A DNA stretch of 64,000 nucleotides, taken from contig NRSV01000011.1 in NCBI GenBank assembly GCA_002286855.1, forward strand, positions 62,001 to 126,000, read 5' to 3'. Positions 23,235-34,927 of this stretch are shown here, piece by piece. The stretch's first letter is position 1; every line of letters begins with the position of its first letter. Source of the stretch: Bipolaris cookei. Taxonomy: Eukaryota; Ascomycota; Dothideomycetes; Pleosporales; Pleosporaceae. Below the pieces are notes generated by a model. It saw only the letters and a program-made list of their open reading frames with translations. It was not told where the DNA came from and made no database searches. Both the position numbers and the translations under genes were made by a program.

Positions 23235-26157
23235 TCACATTCTGAAGCTGTGTGCAGCGCTGATCCATTCCTGGTCCAGCCTATCACTGACCCTCTTCAA
23301 CACCCGACTTCCGCCCATCAGAGCCTGGAACAAATGAATTCGCTCATCTTTGCCCATAATCAGAAAGCGAGAGAGCCTAGTTGCAACTATGTGCTTCGGC
23401 TCGGCTGCAAGGGGTGAGCTGGGGCAGAGTGCAATTTCGAGCGTCGTCGGTTTCTTCAGCAATGCGACAATGGCCTGAGCTGCAAACGGATTTAGACCTG
23501 TTCGACGCAGGAAGACCTCGTACTAGTAACAATCAATTAGATGAGATTCTTCTCAGCATGGCCGTAGTACTTACTGTTGTTTCCTGCGCTATGGGTTTAA
23601 TGTCACCAATGTCAGCTGAGCCGTACGGCAAGCCGTATTTTCCCATTTCTATCACCGTGGCACGCGCGAGGGCCTTCTCGCCTCCGGGAACGTACTGTGT
23701 TATCACATCGCCCTCCATATGAGAAGTAAATTCCTCAATCGCTTTTAATTCTTCACTATCGCGTGGGTCCTCTGGACGGCTTGACCCCAGCTCTTCCAAC
23801 TCACGACTTAGTCCCTCGCTGATCAGAACAATCAGTCTCTCGTATCGTAACTGAAGAGTAGCCAAACACTCCTTTATCGGAGACCTTTCTGTTTGGCCCG
23901 GAAGAGCTCGCTGCTTGATTTGTTGCAGAGAAGTAAGAATCAGACCGGTGGAAGGCGAAAGAATCATGTCTGCATCCTTGGCCGGTGAGTGCGGTAGAGT
24001 GTAGTCTCGGTACACCATCTCAGCGTTTGGAAAAATCTGTTCTATCTGCCTCAACAAGCTTCTTCGTTGTAGGAACTTTGACGAGATAAGGAATGAACAC
24101 GGCTTAAGGTGGGCCGGGATATTTGTCGGCGAGGGTGGAGGTTTCGTCGTCTTCGTCTTCTCATCATCTCTAAAATGTGCCTTGCACATCTTGTTTATTG
24201 TCTCCTCAACAGGCCTCATGGAGGTCTGAACTTTCAGGATATCCGCTGAACGAGTACTTTTACTTAAGAAAGGCTTTTCAACGGTGTCTGCCCTTACAGA
24301 CCCGACAGCCTTTCCACGTGTCTCCAAAAACCTGTGAAGAGCACTTGTAACAGAGAAACCTCCAAAAATGAGCTCATTGCCCTTACCGTCTTTTTTCTTC
24401 TGTGTAGACTTCAGCCGTGAGCTCTGTTTTTGTGACAACTGCTGGCTTGTATCTCTAGTCTTCGTCTCCAAGCCTGCTGATAGATGGTGCTGTGGCACTG
24501 CTTGTTTGTGACATGCCTCTATCGTATCTTCCTCTAACTCGAGCTTGCGCTTGTTTAGTAAAGCTTGCATGTCCTGGCTATCCTCATCAAGCACTGATTC
24601 TAGTTCGCCCTCGTCGTCTCCATCAAGGATTCTGAGCCCATCCCGCTTCCACACCTGCGTAGAGCTGGTTGCAATGTTACCTGTTCTGGCTTCAATTAGA
24701 ATCCTCTTCATCTCGGTTTCGCCATGTAGTGTCTCCTCTAGCTTCAGTGTTGATATCTTTGTTGTCAAGAAACTCCATTGCAACTCTCTTTCCGGGACTG
24801 ATATTCCATGCCACGATGGCGCGAGTTTTAGTTCCTCACGTTTAATCCTCCAAATAAACTGCGTCTGAGATTCAAGCTCAGTGAGATACCGACAATTGTC
24901 GCGGTTTCGCCGACTATACTCAATCCAGGGCGCTACGGGTAGTGGAGAGTCGATATACGGAACGTCCACACGTGCAGTCGTATCAGCACCGGACAGCTGC
25001 TCATTTCCAACAGAATTGCTCACTTTTTCAGCTAGTGGCTCAATTTCCGCGAAAATTCCAAAGTCCTCACTCGCGATATCGTCATTATCCTGACCCCAGG
25101 GCTCATATGAGACAAGCTCACTTAATGTTGTGGCAAAAGAGACCGACTTGAGCTTCTTTACCGGTGAGGTAGAAAATGCCGATGGAGTCAACGGTCCTTC
25201 CACTTTCAAGTCTGCAGCTTTACGCTTTGAAGGAACTAGTGCACATGCCTCAGAAAGTGGGCTAAATGGTAGCGGATGAATCATGTCGAGAAGCATCGAA
25301 TCACTGCTGTCCGATTCTTTCCGGGTAAGGGAATCTGCAGCCATGATCTCATTTTGAAGTATTTCTGTCTCTGCATGGACAGAGTCACTGCTATTTGATA
25401 CAAGCGGCAAATTGTTTGTGGGTGATGAAGGTATGTAGGGCTCCTGCAATGGAGAAAGTGGGAGCAAGGGAGGCGTGATGGGCCGAATAATTAGATCCTA
25501 CACTGTTCAGCATACGTACGCAAAGATTTTGCATCATCCAGTTACCCGATTGTAGGTCTTATCTTCAGTCGTCAGCGCCTTGCTATCCTCTGGCACGTAT
25601 GAATCGCGGATAGCTTCTTGAAGATGCAAGAGTGTGCTTTTTGAGACAGCAAGCCTCTCGGTTCTGGCTTGCGCATCGCATTGCGCAGGATATGTGAGGT
25701 ATATAGCGGGCCATTCAAAGCCTTCGTCATTCTGTTCATTAACAAGTTCAGATGGGATCTTCAGATTCCTGAAGTCTGGTGGCGCCACACTACCGAAATT
25801 CAACAAGTCAACATCGTGGTCTGACTGGAGAACTGGAAGTTCATGCTTTAGATCCAAGATGCATGTTCTGTTGTCAGTCTGAAAACGGCTGGCCGAAGGC
25901 TCTTCTTGGCAGGTATAGATTGTCTTGAGAAGTAGTACAGCCTCTCTGTTTACTGTAAGTCGTTCCTTTGTTAGCGTGGAGGCCACATCAGTAATGGAGG
26001 AACCAGAGGGATAACAAGAGACCTCATCAAAAGCTGCAGCTGATGATACGTCCGAATCTGGAAAGAGCAGTGGCTCAGTCGTATAATCGATACAGAGGCC
26101 TTGTGCTCGTGCATATTCAAGAGGACTGAGTTCATCTTGTGAGCTTGGTGGGTCCAT
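23235..26157 (-). CDS. Large protein with possible XPF/ERCC4-like C-terminus (Zip2/SHOC1 candidate)
   Basis: Exons 26157..25546, 25497..23575 and 23522..23235 all join in phase 0 to 940 residues (introns of 48 and 52 nt). The start is the first ATG, at 26157; the frame before it opens only with GTG. The first 650 residues are acidic and Ser-rich with no recognised domain. Residues about 660-850 alternate strands and helices: a CSFLISSKFLQRR strand, then DADMILSPSTGLILTSLQQIKQR, then YERLIVLISE. This order resembles the nuclease-like core of the XPF/ERCC4 family. The last exon contains FLRRTGLNPFAAQAI, which resembles a helix-hairpin-helix. Such a pair ends Zip2/SHOC1, the meiotic crossover factor, where the nuclease residues are degenerate. 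That assignment is inference; a lineage-specific protein of unknown function is the alternative. Confidence 0.6.
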
Positions 26158-26536
26158 GGTAGCCACACACGCGTTGTCACATATTCAAACTCATGTAAGT
26201 GACGATCAAGGTTTTTGACCTGTCATTTGTGGGTGATCAAGCAGGTGTTAGGCTTTGGATCGAAGATCGTTCCTTCCTCGTCTGTCTCACTAACATTCCC
26301 ACATGGCGACCACACGTGAGAAGTCAACACCAACAGAAGCTGCAACATCACAGACTGGGCAGTATGGGTTCAGAGTGATTTGACAGTTAAATTTTTCATT
26401 GTACTCAGCCTTTGCTGTACTGTAGGCCGTTTCATATGTTCTCAAATGAATGTGCAAAAGACACTTAATTATTTACAGCTCATCATCTTAGTTCCCCGCA
26501 CGATAGGCATAACAAGTCCATGTCACATATGTACGC
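26158..26536. other. Intergenic region between two minus-strand genes
   Basis: These 379 bp hold the promoter of the XPF-like gene (right of its ATG at 26157) and the 3' region of the aspartic protease. No other feature is seen. Confidence 0.45.
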
Positions 26537-27948
26537 TTATGGAGTGGTTGGCTTCTGGCCAAAACCGAGCGACTGGTTGCCACCGTTGAAGGCAACAAAT
26601 TGCGCCCTGAACATGGTGTCTCCATAGATTTGCAAACCGGAGCCCTGGTTGCCTTGTACACCACCGAAGCAGGTGGTGTTTGCCTTGTCGACAGGCGCAA
26701 AAATGAGCTGGTTGCCAGGAATCTTGGCCATGTACGAGTCACCAATGGCGACACTCATGTCGGGCAGGGTAGTTGCGCATGGGAAGATGAAGCCACCAAC
26801 TTGAGCATTGAGCTGAGCGCCCTTGACTTGGGAGTAGTATGCATCGGCGACCTGTTGGTCCACAAGAAGAAGAGAAGTACCAGTGTCGGCGATAGCATCA
26901 GAGCCCTGTGGGTTGTCGAACAACTGGTCACCGACAGCAAACTTGGTAGAGCCGAATTGCCAGAAGCCAGTCTCCGCCTTGACAGGAATCCAGGCCATCT
27001 CGCCCTCAAACTTGGTGGCATCGATTTTTCCAAACTCATAGACACCAGTGCCATCCGGGTCGAGATCGGCAGTAAAGACAGGCATGTCCAAATCGTTCAT
27101 GACATTGGCGAAGAAGGTATTCTGAGGAGTCTTCTTGGTGCCGTCGTTGACTGGTTCATTGTCAGTAAAAGGTGCTGCAAATGAGAGTTGATCAACTTAC
27201 CCGTATTGAGGATGGGGAAGGCAAGACCGACAAGGCCGTCAGTGTTGGTATCTTGAACAAATGATTGGGAGACCTGGTTGGCGAGCTCGACGGCCTGGTT
27301 CTTGACTGTGACACCTCCAATGGTGACGGTGTCTGTGCCCACGACACCGGCGGCGCCAGAACCATCGCCGTAGCTAATCTTCCATTGAGCACCGTCCACC
27401 TTCTTGAACGTAGCCGACTTGGCAGGATCAAAAGCGGTGTGTTGACCAATGAGTTGAGGGTCAAGCTCGGTGCTGAAACACCAACTGCGCGTTACAGATT
27501 AGTACATGGTTGGCTGTAAGTAGCAACGAGCACAAGCTTACAGATCAGAGGAACCAGAATCAAAGTCCAAGTTGAGGGTCTGTCCGCCAATGTCGACGGG
27601 TGACAAGAACAGGGCGGCATTGTCGGCAGGGTTAGCGGCAACTGTTCCAGTCGAGTTACCACTGGCGCCAGCGGCAGCAGCAGTAGCAGTGTCGTTGCCC
27701 TTTGTTTGCTTGGAGAAGGAGATGAAGCCATCCTTGACCATGAAGTCCTCCTTGGTCTTAAAGTTGTATTTCCTGAATACCTTCCTCATGGCAGCAGGAC
27801 CATTGGGGCCAGTGGGATGGGCCTTGTTCAATTGCCTGGGAACCTTGAAGGAACGTTTCTGAAGGCCCCTCTTGCGCGAGGGAGCTGGGACGGCTAGCAC
27901 AACAGCTGCCAAAAGAGCAACAAAAAGAAGAAATCGTAAAGAAGGCAT
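26537..27948 (-). CDS. Secreted pepsin-type aspartic protease (family A1)
   Basis: Exons 27948..27542, 27484..27201 and 27150..26537 join to 434 residues. The first 20 residues are a signal peptide, LRFLLFVALLAAVVLAVPAP. A basic propeptide follows with two Lys-Arg sites (26-27, 31-32) suited to Kex2 processing. The first catalytic block is DFDSGSSDLW with Asp130, the second AIADTGTSLLL with Asp319. The flap region shows ISYGDGSGAAG. The first motif has Ser where most members have Thr. The splice at 27542/27484 rebuilds DLW exactly, which supports the model. The enzyme should degrade proteins at acid pH outside the cell; a vacuolar fate cannot be excluded. No GPI signal was seen. Confidence 0.95.
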
Positions 27949-28174
27949 GTTGAGCAAACGCTGACCGGCAGCCTGACAGAATGAATCTGTCGTTTTGGGA
28001 AAATAAAAAGAGAAGAACTGGTGAAGAGAAATAAAGAAATGGACGAAACAAAACACCACTTCCTAGAAAACAAAAATGGAACCCAGGCCTAGCCTTGAAG
28101 GATGGTTTTCAACGAGTGTGCGAGAAGGGTGGCTTTTAAAAAGAAGGAATATCGGCGTAAGCCCTACATTCAGA

Positions 28175-28191
28175 AAGAGAGAGAGAGAGAG
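28175..28191. repeat. GA dinucleotide microsatellite
   Basis: A short run of AG repeats lies about 230 bp upstream of the protease start codon, in its promoter or 5' leader. Confidence 0.85.
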
Positions 28192-28716
28192 TGAAACTCG
28201 TAGAGAGATGAAACTCGAATCCACAATCGGATCGTATAACGCTGCATATTGAAATGTTTGGGAGCGCTAAGCCCGTACTCAAGACCCGGACGGAAGTGCG
28301 CGCGTCAGCAGACAAAACGCTACGCGTACTATGTTGAAGGAGATCCATGGGGAAATGGCAGCTAGTTCCTGCCAGCCTGTCAAGGCCATTGGTTCCAGGC
28401 AAGCCTGGGTAGCCACTGTTCAGTTCAATGCAGCCATGTGGGTCAGACCTGCGCAAGCTCAGTGGCGAGGGAGCATCTAGAGCCTCGTCAGAGCTGTATC
28501 GATAAGGGGCAGATGGATTCGTTACGCGTCCATCTATGATGGTGGCCATGATAGTGGAGCGAGAGAGCGCTCGTCGGCGTGGGTCGCCGCTCAGGTGCGT
28601 TTCAGTGGCGTAGCATTCACAAACGCCATGTACAGCAACCAGCCATGGTAGTGACGCTACGATGCGTTTGTGTTTACTCGGCATTCTTCACACGCGCTTG
28701 GCAGTCGTGCGTTTGC

Positions 28717-28764
28717 TTGCTTACTTGCTTACTTGCTTACTTGCTTACCTAATTACTTGCTTAC
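28717..28764. repeat. Octamer minisatellite, unit TTGCTTAC, six copies
   Basis: Six 8-bp units TTGCTTAC are in tandem, the fifth degenerate (CTAATTAC). The array has the same period and the same length (48 bp) as the unrelated TCGCCGTG array at 5781-5828. Confidence 0.9.
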
Positions 28765-29384
28765 GACGACAACAGCTTTGCTTGAACAACTTTACAAATG
28801 TTGGTGTTTTCCATGTCGCTCAACGGCGTCGCACGAGGCTGCCGCCGCGGACGGGTTTTGGCAGTAGCATGAATGTGAGAGTGTTTCAGAGTGCCAAGGC
28901 CAGACAAGCTAACCCGGCGATTCGGCTCCAATGAAACCCAGGGGCCTCGAGCCCGCAACTCGAGTAGACACAGCTGCCGGCCCAGCCTGCCAGTGGCGCT
29001 TCCAGCACCGTGTCGCCAGAGAAGCGTCCACAGCGAGGCTTAGCCATGATGCCGAGGGATTTCCTTCCAAACACGCTCCGTCTTGGAAAACATGCTTGAC
29101 CATGGCAATGAAGATGAACACTTCGGCCTCTCAGACATGAGCCTGACTCCCAAGGGGTGTTTCCTCGTGTGCCGTGTACCCTTGGATTGCTTTTTCAAAT
29201 TGCAAATCGCTTCCTCGTGGGACCCAAATCCGCACCATGCCAATGGTCGCAGCCAAGAGTGCCTACCAAACACTGTCGTTTGCCCGTGTTCGAGGCGTGC
29301 GCCAGCTCTACGAGAGATCCATTTCACTGAAGCGTAGATAGACTGTCCCTGCGTTTGGTACCGAAGAAAAGAAAACATGTGTGT

Positions 29385-29410
29385 ATGTGCATGTGCATGT
29401 GCATGTGCAT
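29385..29410. repeat. Hexamer repeat ATGTGC, four copies
   Basis: Four tandem ATGTGC units end in ATGG. The translation in one frame is a His-Ala repeat, which explains the short spurious frame crossing it on the minus strand. Confidence 0.85.
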
Positions 29411-29855
29411 GGTACATCAGTCCTGAACTAGGGTCTCGGGTACTTACCAAAATCTGGACCCCAGGTGTATACATACATCACCATGACAGGCGGCATTTGT
29501 TTGCATGAAATCAATGCATATATTCGTATATTGAATAACAATACTTTTTTGTTCTCCTACCATAACTTGACATTGCCGCTCCCCACGTTCGTACCTAGTC
29601 TGAGTGTTTGCTTCCCATACAAACAATCACAGGCACCAGGATATGCCAATCCATAAGGCCATCTGCTGCCGGATCTGTATCCTCCCGCCGTGCTTGGCCC
29701 ATTCGCCATGGCTCCCTCCAAGCCTTTGCGTGCATTGTGTGCCGGCGCGGCAACATCCCACTTCGCACTGCGCATCCCATAGCCGTCCATCACATTGCGT
29801 AATCGATAGCGTTTCAACGGCGATAGTGTGTTCCAAACATTGCAAATCAGCCCTT

Positions 29856-32485
29856 TCATCCAAGAAGCTCCACATCTAGCCCAATCGCCCTCATAAACAA
29901 ATTTACGTTTGCCGTTCGAGCGCTCGCCATGTCTGGTGGTAAAGCCTTGCTCACAGAAACTGTTTCCATGACGCGGTCCTTCACACCAAGTACCAGCCTC
30001 TGCTGCTGCTCCGGGCTGGCTCCCACACCCATTGCAGCCAGGAACTGCCAGATGTACATGTCGTCTGTGTCGTTGATGCTCCCTGGGAACAGGTAAGGGA
30101 GAACCGGCTCGATAACGTCAAACAAGCGGTTGTAAAGTCCAGTCCATTGCTGCCAGTCAGTCACCATCTCGGGGGCCGACTGCTTAAGGAGTTCAGCGCG
30201 GGAAATCAGGAATGTCAGGAGAGTAAGGCCTATCCTGCTCCGCGCCACTACATGGAGGTTGGTGCGGTCTAGAACAAGGCCAAGAAGACCAATAACAATG
30301 TTCAGCGGCGCATCTGAAATGTGCGCGTGGATGGGCGACATGACTGTCTGGGAAAAGAGATCGACTTCCTCACGGATTGTTGCACTCAGGGGCTCATCGG
30401 GCGTAGCAATGGCCTGGCCCACTACGGAAAGGGCGTCGAGGTGAACAACGATCATGGTCACGACTGTGATGCGCTCCTGCTCGTTAATATGGCGGAAGAG
30501 GCGCGGCACAACCTTCTTGCCCTTGGCATGTGAAAGGATGGAAATGAAGGGATGAGGTGTGCTGGCCATGTTAGCAGGAGCAGCTTGATTGTGGGGCACG
30601 ACATACTTGGGGTTGATGGGCTCCATGATCTTTGTATTGAGCCAGAGCTGCTCGTGGAGATCCTCAATCCGCGATCGCCATTCCATGTGTGCTTGGATGG
30701 CTTCAGGAGGGCTGTTTTCCTGAATTGGCATTGGCATGGCGCGTTCATGATCTTCCATTTGCATCAACGTCTTGTACACAGACTCGATGTTACGAAGTGT
30801 TTGTTTACGATCTGCGATGGAGGACCGAGGGTGTCTTGGGAGCTTGTCGTTGGTTTCCGGTCGCTTGAGGTTGAGCAACGGTCGTGGCGTCTTGGAATTG
30901 CTGAATGCAATTTTTCCAAGACTACCCTCGACGACGAGTTGTTTGGCTTTTGGCCGTGCTTTGGCAGCCTCGACTGCGCGTTGGATCTGTTGCTCCATGC
31001 GCTGCATATGGTTATCGCCTCCGCGGCCATGACGACGGGCGCCGAACCTATTGTTCGTCTGGAAGAGATAGGTTTGGGCAAACTGGCTTGCTGGCTGCTG
31101 GGGGTTGTGGCGTGGAGCACCCCGGATCTGGCTGAAGACTTGGTAGTAAAAGTCCTCTGCAATGGCAGCTTCAGGACCCCTTTCTTCTAGGTTTCCAGTC
31201 GCGGTCATCAGCTGCTGCAGCTGGATACGAGTAATAAAGTTCTTGTCCTGAGGTGTCATGAGGCCATTATCCTTTGCCAAAAGGGCAATCTTATGATTCC
31301 GCTTCGCGCGCTTTGCGTCTTCTTCAAGAAACGCAGCACGCTCAGCCTCGGACAGCTGAAGGAGCTGCTCCGGGTGGGTAATGACCATTCCAGGAAACGA
31401 AGAGCCTCTGTTATGGACTCCTGGCTGGCCGCGATGCGGGCCGGGCTGCATAGGCTGACCCTGGCCAGCAAGGCGGTTGGGATTCTGCAGGATCTGGCGG
31501 GGCTGTGCAGGTGAACCTTGGATCTGGTTCTGCGGAGCACCGGGATCGTTCGAGTGGGGTCGCTGTCGCTGGAGAATGGTGGGCTGCTGGGGCGATTGGG
31601 ACTGGACAGGCTGGTCTGGCAGTTCGGCACGGAGCTGTTGTTGGTGTCTCGGCGGCATGCCCTGCTGCTGTTGCTGGGGCCTCTGCAGGATCTGGGGCGC
31701 AATGTGGCCAGGCATACCGGGATACTGTGGCTGGCCCTGGGGGAACTGGCCCTGCTGCTGGTACTGCTGCTGAGGATAGCCGGGGAAGGCCTGGGGCGTT
31801 GGCTGCTGAGCCGGCGGGGTAGCTCTGGAGTCATTGTTGAGAGATTGAGCGCGCATCATGGCCTCGACCTCCTCCATGCTCATGACCTTTCTGGTAGGCG
31901 CGGGCATCTGGGCAGCTGCAACGGGCTGTGGCGAGGGCTGGCGCTGAGCGGCGGGCTGCTTAGGCTTGAGGCCCCAGATGTCGGCACGCGCCTCGAGCTG
32001 GGGAATGTACTCGGGGTCCTTGTAGCTCTCATAGCCAGAGCGATTGGGCTTGGAGGCCTGGGGGACGGGGGGCTTCTGTTGGTACTGGTGGTGCTGGTGG
32101 TGGTGCTGGGGGATCTTTTGGCGGGCATGGAACAGCATCTGCTCCTCCTGAATGGTGCCAGCAACCATTGACGTCTGGCCGGCAAAGTCAAAGTGCTTGC
32201 CAACTGACTGCTGCGTGGCCGGGCCGTCGCCGAAGGTGTCGTCATTGCGGTCGTCGGCATCGTCGTCTAGCTGGTCGCCAAGGCCGTCGTAGGTGTCGTC
32301 GAAGTCGATGCTGTAAGTAGTGAGAAGCAGGCCTGGTGGGCGTCGAGGGCGACATGGACATACACATCGTCATCGGCCGCCCCGCCGCCGAGGGCAGCAA
32401 AGGCATCGTGCTGGCCAAAGCCGGGGGCGGCAGTCGAATGGCCCTGTTCACGTGGCAGCGTCGTGTCGAAGCCGAAGAAGGACAT
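29856..32485 (-). CDS. PAT1: Pat1, activator of mRNA decapping
   Basis: Exons 32485..32364 and 32310..29856 (53-nt intron, GTATGT donor) encode 858 residues. The N-terminus MSFFGFDT is typical of fungal Pat1, and the splice links ADDDV to the acidic IDFDDTYDGLGDQ segment. A long Gln/Pro-rich region (residues about 95-290) follows. Next come a basic conserved block, with ALLAKDNGLMTPQDKNFITRIQLQQLMT, and the alpha-helical C-terminal PatC domain. In yeast Pat1 binds Lsm1-7, Dcp2, Xrn1 and Dhh1, promotes decapping after deadenylation, represses translation and concentrates in P-bodies. It is divergent from the mannosyltransferase gene. A long open frame on the opposite strand is the mirror of the Gln/Pro region. 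Confidence 0.95.
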
Positions 32486-33072
32486 GGCGGCGGGCCTCTC
32501 TCACCACACGCAAGATGTGTGTGGTGGTGATGGGGATGGTTGTTGGGGGTGGGCGTGTGCGGTGGTGGTGGTCGGTGGATAATCGACGACAAAGTCCGCG
32601 CGCGCTCGTATAGACTGCCTGGCCCTCGTACCCCCGGCAAGCCTAGCCTAATACCTGGTCCTCAGCCACACTTTCTTACTTGCCCTACCGCCTACCATTC
32701 TTACCGTGCAACCGCAACAACTCCTTTTCTGACTGCCCAACTCCTGTTCTACTGTTCTTCCGTCTGCCTTCTCCTTCTTTTTCTCCTTTCCCACCTTGTC
32801 CCCGTTTTACTCCGCCCACCCCCCGTGGCCTTCCTCTTCCGCTTTGTCCCGCTCATGCGCACGCCTTGCGCCAAGTAGCATTCGCTCGTTCCTCCTGTAC
32901 CACATCGCCGCCGCCGCCAAAGACGCCACGCGCACCCTTTAACCCACTCTTGCTCGCAGCATAAAAGCAGCCTGGCATAGTGGAGAGTCTTCGACGTCAC
33001 TAGGAAAGCTCCAGCCTGTCGATCACGACTCGCAATCACAACCACCAACACCAACACCATCCGCCATCCGCC
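32486..33072. promoter_or_regulatory. Divergent promoter region, PAT1 / mannosyltransferase
   Basis: These 587 bp lie between two start codons. The plus strand from 32640 to 32860 is strongly pyrimidine-rich (C/T runs), a usual feature ahead of ascomycete start codons. The part nearest PAT1 has GT-rich simple sequence. No gene is supported. Confidence 0.5.
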
Positions 33073-34400
33073 ATGGCCGGCAGCCAGCGCTATCTCCGCT
33101 ACATTGTCTTCGCCGTCATCGTATGACCCTCCCTTGTCACCTCACTCACGCCCACGCAGCCATTGACTCCCTCCAGTCCCTGTTTCTTCTCTACTTCATC
33201 GGCTCCTCATCGTCCGTGCCTGCCGCAAGCTGGCCAGCCTACCAAGATGCAAAAACCCCAGCTACACCGTCCCAGGGCAATGCCGCCGTGGTAGACGACG
33301 AAGCCCCTCGCACTCCCATCCCCGGCACTACGCCCAATGACAAGACGCTTCCCCCCGCCACCATCGCCGGTGACCGCATGAACGCAACCTTTGTCACCCT
33401 CGCCCGCAACCAGGACGTCTGGGAGATTGCAAAGTCGATCCGCCACGTCGAGGACCGCTTCAACCGCAAGTTCAACTACGACTGGGTCTTCCTCAACGAT
33501 GACGACTTCAGCGACGAGTTCAAGAAGGTGACGACGGCCCTTGTCTCCGGCAAGACAAAGTACGGCAAGATTCCCACGGAGCACTGGTCCTTCCCCGAGT
33601 GGATTGACCAGGACAAGGCCGCAAAGGTCCGCCAGGAGATGAAGGAGAAGAAGATTATTTACGGCGACTCGATTAGCTATAGACACATGTGCCGCTACGA
33701 GTCAGGCTTCTTCTTCCGCCACCCATTGATGCTCGACTACGAATGGTACTGGCGCGTCGAGCCCAGCATCGAACTGTACTGCGACATCAACTACGACACC
33801 TTCAAGTACATGGCTGAGCACAAGAAGAAGTACAGCTTCACCCTCAGTTTGTACGAGTACGTCGAGACCATCCCCACGCTCTGGGACGCCACCAAGAACT
33901 TCACAAAGCACTTCCCCCAGCACATCAGCAAGGACAACTCGATGAAGTTCCTCAGCGACGATGGCGGTGAGACCTACAACCACTGCCATTTCTGGTCCAA
34001 CTTCGAGATTGGCAACCTCAACTGGCTCCGATCCGACGCATACATTGACTTCTTCACCTCTCTCGACCACGCTGGTGGATTCTTCTACGAACGCTGGGGT
34101 GATGCACCTGTCCACTCCATCGCTGCCGGTCTACTCCTGCAAAAGGACGAGCTCCACTTCTTCAACGACATTGCTTACTACCACGTTCCCTTTACGCACT
34201 GCCCCACTGGTGAGAAATACCGCCTTGACCACAAGTGTTCATGCAACCCCAAGGACAACTTTGATTGGAAGGGTTACAGCTGTAAGTTTGACCACCTGGC
34301 TTTTGCAAATACCAATATTTACATGTCAACAGGTACTTCTCGCTTCTACGAGTTGAATGGCATGGAGAAACCAGCAGGGTACGAAAAAGAGCAGGACTAG
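33073..34400 (+). CDS. Alpha-1,2-mannosyltransferase, GT15 family (Kre2/Mnt1/Ktr)
   Basis: Exons 33073..33120, 33177..34281 and 34333..34400 give 406 residues. The tiny first exon and the start of exon 2 together form the type II signal anchor YLRYIVFAVISLFLLYFIG, which confirms the first splice. The lumenal domain has the GT15 blocks: MNATFVTLARNQDVWEI, FNYDWVFLNDDDF, MCRYESGFFFRHPLM and WYWRVEPSIELYCDINYD. The enzyme adds alpha-1,2-mannose from GDP-mannose to O- or N-linked glycans in the Golgi; which Ktr paralogue it matches is not decidable by eye. The 51-nt second intron (34282..34332, GTAAGT...CAG) has no stop and a length divisible by three, so a retained form would simply insert 17 residues. 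Confidence 0.95.
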
Positions 34401-34927
34401 ATGCTCAATTTCACTTTTTATCTTTAATATCAGCGCAAATCGCCGTCGGCTTTGTTTTTCTCTGCTTTTAGCGGACCCGACGTCTGACGTAGTCTAAAGT
34501 GCACCGCTCTCCTCATCAGACAAAAGACGACTTGCTGTGAAGAGTGTCTTGTTTGTGCTCGCCATCATCAGTCTAGGGATTTACATGTTCAGAAGACGTC
34601 GAACTGGAACATCACAGTCGCTGCAAAATTCGTTAGCCAAGTGGCCTTTATAGGGAAATCAGAGGGGATCAGAGAAAAATTACTCTAAATGGTGTAAACG
34701 TTGGCTTGGCGTTGAAATCTATGCTTTAGTCATTGACCTCTGGCTTTGACTGGTTGGCTGTCTGAGCTAGGTCCTGTTGTGGCTATTATCCATTTACCTA
34801 TAGTGTTATATATTATTGTAAACATTAGATTTACTGCTTAGACTAATGATGATGATGGGTCTGATGCGTGCAGCTGATGTTATTTCTTTATTTTTGTTGT
34901 TGTTGTTCTTCTTCTTCTTTTCTATTA
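34401..34927. other. Convergent intergenic region
   Basis: The 3' ends of the mannosyltransferase (plus) and the dioxygenase (minus) meet here. The sequence is AT-rich with T runs and a TTGTTGTTGTTCTTCTTCTT stretch at about 34895-34920. No gene is seen. Confidence 0.5.

Larger units (their letters stand above)
27949..29855. other. Intergenic region, protease promoter to PAT1 3' end
   Basis: These 1.9 kb lie upstream of the protease and downstream of PAT1 (both minus strand). They contain a GA run, an octamer array and a hexamer array, listed separately. Frames of up to about 180 codons exist but lack domain features, and their composition follows the simple repeats. I see no supported gene. 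Confidence 0.5.

Noticed and set aside
28136..28684. 182-codon minus-strand frame upstream of the protease
   Set aside because: Begins and ends in simple repeats and has no recognisable domain, signal or splice support.
28662..28934. Leu/Tyr/Thr-rich frame resembling a membrane peptide
   Set aside because: The hydrophobic stretch is only the translation of the TTGCTTAC octamer array.
28900..29040. GC-rich hairpin-like stretch checked as a tRNA candidate
   Set aside because: No A-box/B-box pair with correct spacing and no 7-bp acceptor stem; elsewhere in the window no tRNA or 5S rRNA pattern was seen either.
31518..32171. 217-codon frame on the plus strand inside PAT1
   Set aside because: It is the mirror of the Gln/Pro-rich PAT1 coding sequence; its Leu/Gly-rich translation follows from that composition.
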